A stretch of 30,677 bases of DNA, from assembly GCA_000787465.1 (NCBI GenBank), contig JSYX01000422.1, positions 1-30,677 on the forward strand. Reading direction: 5' to 3'. The position numbers and the translations under genes were made by a program. Positions 21,154 through 28,830 of this stretch are shown here, in pieces. Source of the DNA: Thermomucor indicae-seudaticae. Taxonomy: Eukaryota; Mucoromycota; Mucoromycetes; Mucorales; Lichtheimiaceae. Every line of letters starts with the position of its first letter. Positions within the stretch are counted from its first letter, which is position 1. Below the pieces are notes generated by a model. The model was not told the DNA's origin, searched no databases, and saw nothing but the letters and a program-made list of their open reading frames with translations.

Positions 21154-22823
21154 TTACGACGGAGGAGCTGCAGCATTTGGAAGTGACTGTGATCCTTCGG
21201 CAGGTTGCTGGGGTGCTGGTGGCGGCTGCTGTTGGTAAGGGTCCTGCACTGTTTGACCTGGAGCTGCTGCAGGAGCACTGTATCCGTAATAGCTGTAATA
21301 GTTCGGATCATAATGTCCATAGTATGCGTAATATTGACTATACGCATCGTATGGGTTGCTATAGGCAGCAGTAGCAGTGGTCGCTGCTGCAGAAGTTGCG
21401 TTAGCGGCAGCAGTAGCAGTGGGATCAGAGTCATAGGGAGTGTTATTAGGAGTCGACTCGCGCGGCGCCTCTGCAGAAGTCGCTGGAGAAGCGCTTTGAC
21501 TACTAGAAGCAGGTGGAGGGGGGGGTGGAGGATATCCCATACCCTGTAACGCCCATGCCTGTAAATCTAGTGAACTACTATGTACACGCAATTCTACAAC
21601 TTACAGGTTGACCTGGTGGTAGCGGTGGTGGTGCAGCATACGCACCGTAATTTTGATAACCTCTGCCATAGCCACGTCCGTAGTATGGGTATTGCTTCAT
21701 TCGCTCGTGCTCTGCTCTAACTGTTTTAAGTAGATCTTCGGTCAATTGAACAGCTTTTTCAAGGCCCTCTTCGCGGGTACATCTGCTATGTGTTACGGGT
21801 GTGAGTTAATACTTTGGCAACTTTACAAACTTACGTGATGTGGACGTGAAGAGGTTCGTCAGATTCTTGTCCAGTACTAGTCTCGTAAAAGCCGGAACCT
21901 TTGCCCTTTAACTGAACCCTTGATCCGGTTTCATTTTGGATATGCTTGACATAGGCACCATGAGGACCAACGATCTTGGCTCTGAGGTTAAAGTGAGGAC
22001 TACTCTCAATGTTGACGTAGATCTTCTCCTCATAAATTTTTCTCTACGAAAAAGCTCAACGTTAATTGCTTCTGATAATGGTATCTCGCATTCCATTTAC
22101 CCACTTCACGACGTTCATGCCCGTGAAAACCAGTTCCTTGGGTTGGCAACTGTGCGTTTTTTATCAAGTCCTCAATCTGCGCTACCGCCTTGTCCAAAGA
22201 CTCCTTCGTCGTTGCAGTAACATGGAGATACAGCGGAGGATCACTCTCCGTAGCAAGGTTTTTGTCCGGGTAATATTTACCGCGCGTTGTGACATCTTTT
22301 GGGGGGCTCAGTATACATATTGTCATTGTTCGCCACTGTATGTCCTCCTTACCTGCCCCTGTTTCGCGCTGAATTTGTGCTTGGGTGGCACCGCGCGTAA
22401 GCATGTAGCGATTTTTCAAATCATTGATGGGGATGTCTTTCACAAACTCGCCATCGTTTTTGCCGCTGGAGTACTTGTCACCCTCTGGGGTGATGCCCTT
22501 TTGTGCCAAAATGGCATTGATTTTTGCAGTCGCTTCATCTAAATGCACAAACAGACGTTAGTGCCGTCCAAAATCAACAAGCATCCAATGCACACACTAC
22601 CCATCGCAGACTTGGCTGGGTCCTTGGGTTTCTCGTCGCTGGTCTTTCTGGAAAACTCCTTGTCCTCCACTTTAGAAATTTTGCTGGCAGGATCAGAGCT
22701 CTCAGAACGATCTTGGCCATGATCGTCCAAATCCCATTTGCGCTTTCTATTACGCAGATATGAAAGCGTAAGAAGCTGAGCATACTTTACAATTTAAGCA
22801 TACTTTTGAGAGGCTTCAGTCAT
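21154..22823 (-). CDS. KHDC4/BLOM7-like protein with two KH-type domains and a Pro/Tyr-rich tail
   Basis: Probable nuclear RNA-binding, splicing-related protein like human KHDC4 (BLOM7). Exons on the minus strand: 22804-22823, 22601-22746, 22353-22538, 22105-22295, 21835-22043, 21605-21782, 21154-21558; phases agree, giving 444 residues. The N-terminus MTEASQKKRKWDLDD carries the KRKWD motif seen at the start of this family. The first KH-type region (about 88-166) has LTRGATQAQIQRETGADVT. The second (about 182-300) has KIVGPHGAYVKHIQNETGSR with a GxxG-like GPHG and KGKGSGFYE. The tail from about 312 is rich in Pro, Ser, Ala and Tyr. The start is certain only through a 20-nt first exon; no in-frame ATG exists in exon 2 before KRKWD. 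It is divergent from FOL1. SF1/BBP was considered, but the paired domains and motif spacing fit KHDC4. Confidence 0.87.
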
Positions 22824-23299
22824 TTCGATTTTTCAGCTGCGGAATGAAAAGTTGGAAAGACTTTCGCCAAGTGAGAAGTGGAAAAAAAATTTGGAGAGAA
22901 AAAAGGGAAGTTCGTTTTTTACATGTTTTAAACGTTTTAAATATGAAGAAAAGTGTCCATCGCAGCTGTCTCTGCTGTCGACCCAAAGAAGCAAATAGGC
23001 GCATTGGAAGCCAAGCAACAGATTACTTCAAACCTATAAAATCTTTTTGAGCGAGTTTACAAGATATTACAACAATTAATGAGCATTCGAATATGCCCGC
23101 AAGATAGGGGACTCATTCATGCATACAATGCGGAAGGTTGCTGGGGATCATTATACAGAGGCTCTAGCTATATCATCTATGAATTGGTGAGAAAATGCCC
23201 AATGATCTCGAGCTTGAAGGCGCCTGGCACCCTGGGTATTGTGGCTGGTCTGGGAAGCACAGAAATTTGTTCCCTTTTCCCAGCAAATAGTTGTATGCT
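22824..23299. promoter_or_regulatory. Shared promoter region of the divergent KHDC4-like and FOL1 genes
   Basis: 476 nt separate the two start codons, so the two promoters must lie here or overlap. The FOL1 side contains a 90-codon ORF (23079-23351) in another frame that overlaps the FOL1 ATG, and a possible 5' UTR intron with donor GTGAGA at 23187 and a pyrimidine-rich acceptor ending at 23283. No clear TATA element was found. Confidence 0.5.
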
Positions 23300-25573
23300 A
23301 TGGAAGCCGAAACCCGACGTAACGAGCCGAGGAATCTGGACAAGATCCTGATTAAGAATCTGGTGTTGAAGAATATTACGGGTGTCGATTCATGGCAACG
23401 GTTAAAGTCTCAGCCAGTGGTCATTAATGTATGGCTGTATACCGACATTACAGCGGCTGGGAATAGCGACCATGTCTCGAGCTCCATTCATTACGGTCAT
23501 GTGACTAAAGCCATTACCAAACTGACAGAAACAGGGACATTTGAGTCGATTGAGAATCTGGCTCATGCCATTGTCAAGCTCTGTTGTGTCGAATTTCACG
23601 CGGAAAGGACGACGGTTAGAGTCGAGCAGCCAAAGGCGCTGTTACACGCTGCTGCTGCAGGTGTTCAGTTGAGCCGCACACGTCAAGACTTTGAAGGACT
23701 CGAGGTTACGGAGACCTTGGGTGATGTATCTGGTCTGGGTCTCGAGGATATGGTCCTGGTCAAGGACCTTCGACTGTCAACCATAATTGGCGTCAACCCA
23801 TGGGAACGCGAGGAAAAGCAGGTCGTGGTTGTCAATTTGACCGTCTATCCATCCAAGTTGCTGTTCCCTGCATCCAATGACAGCAGCAAATCGCATCATC
23901 TTCGAACCCTGGTACGAACTTTAACTCGCTATATCGAATCCTCTTGCTACAAAACGGTGGAGGCCTTCGCTGTAGCTGTTGCACGAATCGCTTTGGAAAA
24001 ATGCCATGTCAACAAGATCCGAGTACGCCTTGAAAAACCGAGCGCAATCTTGTTTGCGGACGCTTCTGGCATAGAAGTCACCCGAGACCGTGTCTGGCTC
24101 AACCAAGTCCTCGAGGACGAAAAGAAAGCAGGACGGGTGTATGCGCATCATGCTGTGGAACAAGGCGCGATCAAAGAAGTGCCCGCGTCATATTCGCAGA
24201 CGGCCTACATAGCATTAGGAAGCAACCTCGGTGATCGAGTTGCCAACATTTATAACGCCATTGAGTTACTGGAAAAGGAGTGCAGCTGCGTCGTGGTCGA
24301 TACCAGTTTCTTGTATGAAACGCCTCCAATGTATTACACCGCGCAGCCATCGTTTCTCAATGCGGCCTGCAAAGTAACAACGTGTCTTGAACCTCAAGAA
24401 CTGTTGACAAAACTAAAGCACATCGAAGGAGCATTGGGCAGAGAAGCAAACTTCCGCAATGGTCCTCGACCTATTGATCTGGATATTTTATTTTATAATG
24501 ACCTTGTCATGGATACAGAAAGGCTTACCATCCCACATCCAAGAATACAAGAACGTGAGTTTGTGCTTTGGCCGCTTTGTGATATAGCAAAGGATATGGA
24601 ACATCCGAAATTATACAAGACGTGTGGTCAGCTCTTGTCTCAGCTCTTGAAAGTCGCGGCTGAAAGTGAGGAGGGACCGGCAAAAATTGAAAAAGTGATT
24701 CCCATCCAACCACAGCAGCTCTGGCGTTGGAAGGCAAAAACGTACATCATGGGTATTCTGAACACGACACCGGATAGCTTTTCGGACGGTGGGAGCTATG
24801 TTGATGTGGACAGTGCCGTGCAAGCGGCGGAACGCATGAAAGAAGAGGGTGCAGATATCATTGACATTGGAGGCATGTCCACGCGCCCCGGAGCAGACGA
24901 CCAGTTCCCTGAAGAAGAAGAAATTCGGCGTGTTGTTCCAGTCATTCAAAAGCTCCGAGAAAAGGGCTTTGATCTCCCTATTTCAATTGATACCTTCCGC
25001 GCATCCGTTGCCGAGGCTGCTGTCAAGGCTGGTGCGACATTGATCAACGACATAAGTGGAGGATCTCGTGACCCGAACATGTTATCTGTGATGGCAAAGT
25101 ATAAAGTGCCAGTATGTTTGATGCATATGCGAGGCGATGCCAAAACAATGCAATCGAAGGAAAATACAACGTATGAGAATGACGACGTGGTGGAAGACGT
25201 GTCTCGGCAGCTCTATATTCTTGTTCAGCGTGCGATAGCGGCTGGTGTCTATCGCTGGAACATCATTATCGACCCTGGTCTAGGATTTGCCAAGACGACA
25301 AAGCATGACATTGAAATACTACGCCGTCTGGGTGAAATGGTGAATGGAGCTGAATCGAATCTTGAAGGGTTTCCTTCTCTCATGGGACCTAGTCGCAAGA
25401 AGTTTATTGGCAACTTAACCGGGGTCAAGGAAGCTGACAAGCGCTCCTTTGGAACGGCTGCTGCTGTAGCAGCAAGTATTGCAGGCGGTGCAAATATTCT
25501 GCGCGTGCACGATGTGCGCTCCATGTGGGAAGTTGCTCGAGTCTGCGACTCCGTGTGGAAGCAAAATGTATAA
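23300..25573 (+). CDS. FOL1: Trifunctional folate enzyme: dihydroneopterin aldolase x2, HPPK, dihydropteroate synthase
   Basis: Performs three consecutive steps of folate synthesis: dihydroneopterin aldolase (DHNA), 6-hydroxymethyl-dihydropterin pyrophosphokinase, and dihydropteroate synthase, the sulfonamide target. A single uninterrupted exon codes for 757 residues. DHNA domain 1 is about 13-126 (ITGVDSWQR, IHYGHV), DHNA domain 2 about 150-262 (IIGVNPWERE, RLEKPSAI), HPPK about 302-440 (AYIALGSNLGDR, NGPRPIDLDILFY, IPHPRIQEREFVLWPL), DHPS about 481-757 (IMGILNTTPDSFSDGG, GGMSTRPGA, LINDISGG, DPGLGFAKT, GPSRKKFIG). The Thr-Arg-Pro of STRPG, altered in some sulfa-resistant fungi, is wild type. 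The start is ATG 23300, the first in frame. It is intronless while its neighbours have up to 18 introns. Confidence 0.97.
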   Translation: MEAETRRNEPRNLDKILIKNLVLKNITGVDSWQRLKSQPVVINVWLYTDITAAGNSDHVSSSIHYGHVTKAITKLTETGTFESIENLAHAIVKLCCVEFHAERTTVRVEQPKALLHAAAAGVQLSRTRQDFEGLEVTETLGDVSGLGLEDMVLVKDLRLSTIIGVNPWEREEKQVVVVNLTVYPSKLLFPASNDSSKSHHLRTLVRTLTRYIESSCYKTVEAFAVAVARIALEKCHVNKIRVRLEKPSAILFADASGIEVTRDRVWLNQVLEDEKKAGRVYAHHAVEQGAIKEVPASYSQTAYIALGSNLGDRVANIYNAIELLEKECSCVVVDTSFLYETPPMYYTAQPSFLNAACKVTTCLEPQELLTKLKHIEGALGREANFRNGPRPIDLDILFYNDLVMDTERLTIPHPRIQEREFVLWPLCDIAKDMEHPKLYKTCGQLLSQLLKVAAESEEGPAKIEKVIPIQPQQLWRWKAKTYIMGILNTTPDSFSDGGSYVDVDSAVQAAERMKEEGADIIDIGGMSTRPGADDQFPEEEEIRRVVPVIQKLREKGFDLPISIDTFRASVAEAAVKAGATLINDISGGSRDPNMLSVMAKYKVPVCLMHMRGDAKTMQSKENTTYENDDVVEDVSRQLYILVQRAIAAGVYRWNIIIDPGLGFAKTTKHDIEILRRLGEMVNGAESNLEGFPSLMGPSRKKFIGNLTGVKEADKRSFGTAAAVAASIAGGANILRVHDVRSMWEVARVCDSVWKQNV

Positions 25574-25892
25574 TATCACAACATGCCAAGGAAATCAATC
25601 GTTTGTTGTCAAACCATGTATATAATTCTCAACAATTTGTACAAAATTACGTATGACTAGACATTTTCACTTTTTGAGAGGTTCAACAGCCTCATTTACC
25701 ATAATAAATGACACGTTTACCATTACGATCCTCTACTGTTGCTGTAAAAGAACAAAGTCACCATATATGTTGCTGTCACAAAAAAGAATGTTTAATGAAT
25801 GATGATATATATGTATATGGGTGCGGATGGTAACTACTGTACAACTTTTCCCTAAAGCTATATAAAACGTACGCGATGACAAGCAGCCTTTC
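25574..25892. other. Convergent 3' intergenic region between FOL1 and the permease
   Basis: 319 nt of AT-rich sequence between the two stop codons, holding both 3' UTRs. It includes alternating TA-rich tracts (ATATATATGTATATG near 25806) of the kind that often act in fungal 3'-end formation. No gene is seen. Confidence 0.45.
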
Positions 25893-28726
25893 CTACGCAA
25901 TGGCGTTGAATATTTTATGATACCACTTTGTATTCTCCTCCTCGTCCACCGCTTCCTCGATTTCCATTCTTGAAACGCGGCCCGTGTCGAAATCTAAAAG
26001 ACAACAATCTCGTTAACAAGATGTTTCACTTCTAGGAATACTTCGTATAGGCAACTTACCAACTTCATCCAACGGTACCACGCGAGTACGTCTTGCAATC
26101 TTGTACACCACGTAGCACAAAATTGCTGGTATAATACCGATATAGTTTGTAACGAAAAGGACAGCGTCAAAGGAGGGTGTGAAGGCTCCATATCCTATTC
26201 AGTCATACATAGTAGGCAATACATGAGTAAAGCGCCCCAAGCTATGCGTTTGGGGGTGTTTTACGATTAAAGTTACCTTGGCCCAGAATAATCAGAATGC
26301 ACAAAATGCTGGCAAATAAGCCAGAGAAGGGGTAAGCAAAGGAACGGTAAGGCAAATCTTCAAGCCGGCGGCCTAAGGATTGGGTGGAAAAAACCTCAAA
26401 CGTAAGTCGGACGACACGGTAAAGTGCCTGCTTTTTTACCTTGACGCTTGTAGGCGCGGCGAAACCGAATTTGCACGTAGGCAATGCCCCACCAACTGAT
26501 GAAACCTGTAACGGCAGTGATACTCAGGAACCAAGTAAAGGCGGCCGATGCACTGTAAATGGACGCGAAAACGCATGCAAAACCGACAACGGAAGAAATG
26601 AGAACGGCCCTAGAAAAACACATTGATAAGTTAGTACTTTTGCTCGCCTCTTGTTGTCTCTTTCTTATTTACCAATAAGGCGCACCAAACCGGTTGGTCT
26701 TTGACAAGAACGTTGGACCGTTGCCATCACGCGCCAGGCCCAACAGTGTTCGAGAGCAGGTATATAGTCCTGAGTTAGCCGCCGAAAGGACACTAAGTGA
26801 AACGTGAGTAAGCGTCTTCAAATACCAAAGGAAAACTTGAATTGCTGTGAAACCTTGTGAGAATAACCGCATTGATAATATGTGCACCAACTTCGATGCC
26901 AGCGAGCTGGAACACGAGTGTAAAAGAAGCTTTCGCGGCTGAACTATCGCTGTTCATGAGGTCAGGGTCATCGCTTGGCAGGCAAATACCGATCAAGAAG
27001 ATTGTAATAATGTAAAAGAAGACGATACGGAAGAATGTGTTGCGGATGGCGCGGGGGACGGTTTTCACTGGATTCCTGGCTTCACCGGCCGTGATACCGA
27101 CTAGTGTAGAGGTGTGAGACATGGGTGAACCTTAAAGCCCAAAATTCAACAACGTTACGTACCAATCTCAGTTCCCTGGAACGAGAAACCAGCAGACAAA
27201 AGGACGCTGACAGTACCAACACCATCACCAACGAACGCGCCAGGATCCTTCCAGTATCTGCAACATGAATGAGTTTTCTTCTGTTCTCTGTGTTACCAGC
27301 AACAAGCGACACGAACTTGAAACCAATGACGTTTCCACCAAGACCGCCAGTAGAGACACAGATCGCTGGAAGGAGATAAGATCAATACGCCTAATGAATA
27401 CATTTAACTTGCCAGAAAGCACAGTACCAATAATGATAAAGACGATGACGATTAAGATCTTGATGAGCGCAAACCAATACTCCAGTTCACCATAGATTCT
27501 AAATTACCAGTGAATAATACTATCTTTGGAGGCATCACCGACGTATACGTACCTTACACCAACAAGGTTAACTGTGATAATGAGAACCAAGAAAATGGCA
27601 GACCATGCTGCATCAGGCATAACGGGTTGCCACCAGTCGATGATAGTGGCAGCAGCAGAAAGCTCTATTATAACATTTAATACAAGCACGTAGATCTTTT
27701 TAGCTGACATGTATGGTGTTAACCTGTTGCAATGGTCACAGCCTACACAGGACATGAATCAATAAGCAAATACGCAAGGGCTTCCCCGCAAACTTACCCA
27801 CTAATTCCGAAATTAGACACAGCGCGGGAAAATAAAACGTGAGAAATAAGGTTTAAGGAAGTGCTAAGCAAGCTTGCGCTTTTTTCTTACCGAGAACCTA
27901 GAAGATAGAAATCTTGTGAGCAAAAAGTTCAATCTTTCAAGCTATAGCAGAAATCAGACTACCCACCAATAGTTCCAACCGAGCGCGAAACCTAGAGCTG
28001 GATCAACAAAGCGCGTCGCATAGTGATTGAAAGAACCCGATACTAAAATTATACAATTACCCCACAAATGTCAGTTTACTTCCCCATTATAGCTTATTTT
28101 AGCCGATTAACTGTATTAGTCACCTGGTAAGTATGTTGCCATCTCGCCCAGACAAGTCATGATACAGTAGACCTAAGAAAGGAAACAAAGATCAGATGAC
28201 CTCATGTGACGTGAGAATTCTGCGCAAATCTTTGTACCATAAATCCAACTGTAAGCCAAGATAAAGTTAGATCTCAAAAGGTGGGCGTGTAACAACCGAG
28301 GGAAAAAATATACTTGCCTATACAGTATGCGATCAGCGCACCGGCAGGACCAGCCTAAAGGGTGGACATCTAATCAGTCAACACGAGCGTTGTATTCTTT
28401 CTTTTCTTGGACGTACAGTGCCAATGTTGGCGCCAGCGTTTAAAAACAGACCGGTACTGTACCGATATAATGTCGTTGCATAAGCGAAACTGGGTCTACT
28501 GCATACAACGGTAATTATTAGGTGTTGTTTACCCAATGCAGCCACCTAGCGAGATCATTTGGATATGTCTCGCACTAAGTCCACGTTTGGTGCCTTTGTT
28601 TTCAAGCGCTTCTTCGTCGATGCTACGGTGTGAAAATTCGCCGTGGACATCCAATTCTTCCACCTTTTGGCTACCGTAGTTGTAAGGATCGGCGCTTTCT
28701 TCGAATCGATCTATCTTTTCATTCAT
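25893..28726 (-). CDS. Amino acid permease (yeast-type APC/YAT family) with micro-exons
   Basis: Plasma-membrane proton-coupled amino acid importer. Exons on the minus strand: 28533-28726, 28417-28456, 28318-28354, 28238-28248, 28124-28172, 27967-28042, 27891-27897, 27798-27800, 27724-27742, 27553-27664, 27413-27498, 27317-27365, 27163-27257, 26854-27100, 26673-26792, 26440-26609, 26277-26372, 26060-26194, 25893-25993. Phases agree throughout, giving 548 residues, normal for the family, with about 12 helices. Landmarks: ARHIQMISLGGCIGTGLFL, AGPAGALIAYCIVGFMVYC, CLGEMATYLPVSGSF, FVDPALGFALGWNYWFSW, AVTIATEL, SAGFSFQGTEIVGITAGEAR, LSAANSGLYTCSRTLLGLA. The tail is hydrophilic and acidic. Exons 4, 7 and 8 are 11, 7 and 3 nt. 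Introns 3 (28249-28317) and 11 (27366-27412) have GC-AG borders. Substrate range is not predictable. Exon 8 should be confirmed from cDNA. Confidence 0.93.
27798..27800 (-). other. 3-nt micro-exon of the permease (one Trp codon)
   Basis: TGG lies between a good acceptor (GGAATTAG) and a consensus donor (GTAAGTTT). It supplies Trp139, the conserved Trp of the NYWFSWAV motif at the start of a helix. Without it the flanking introns would merge into one 148-nt intron and the protein would lose this Trp. Confidence 0.7.
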
Positions 28727-28830
28727 TGTAATGGCCTTCCTGAAAGCCTAAAGTGAGGAAGAGGTGGATGAGGGTATCGCTTAGAGCTGTAAGAAGGAAG
28801 AGGCAAGAGTTGAAAGAGAAGAAGAGTATA
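28727..28830 (-). promoter_or_regulatory. Pyrimidine-rich leader upstream of the permease start
   Basis: On the coding strand the roughly 100 nt before the ATG are strongly C/T-rich (GA-rich on the plus strand, e.g. GAAGGAAGAGGCAAGAG near 28794). CT-rich stretches are common near transcription starts of highly expressed fungal genes. No clear TATA box is evident. Confidence 0.35.

Noticed and set aside
21154..22823. Calling the KH protein SF1/BBP
   Set aside because: Two successive KH-type regions, the KRKWD start, the LTRGATQ segment and no zinc knuckle fit KHDC4 rather than the single-KH SF1.
25249..25524. 91-codon antisense ORF inside the DHPS domain of FOL1
   Set aside because: Shadow of strongly constrained sense coding sequence.
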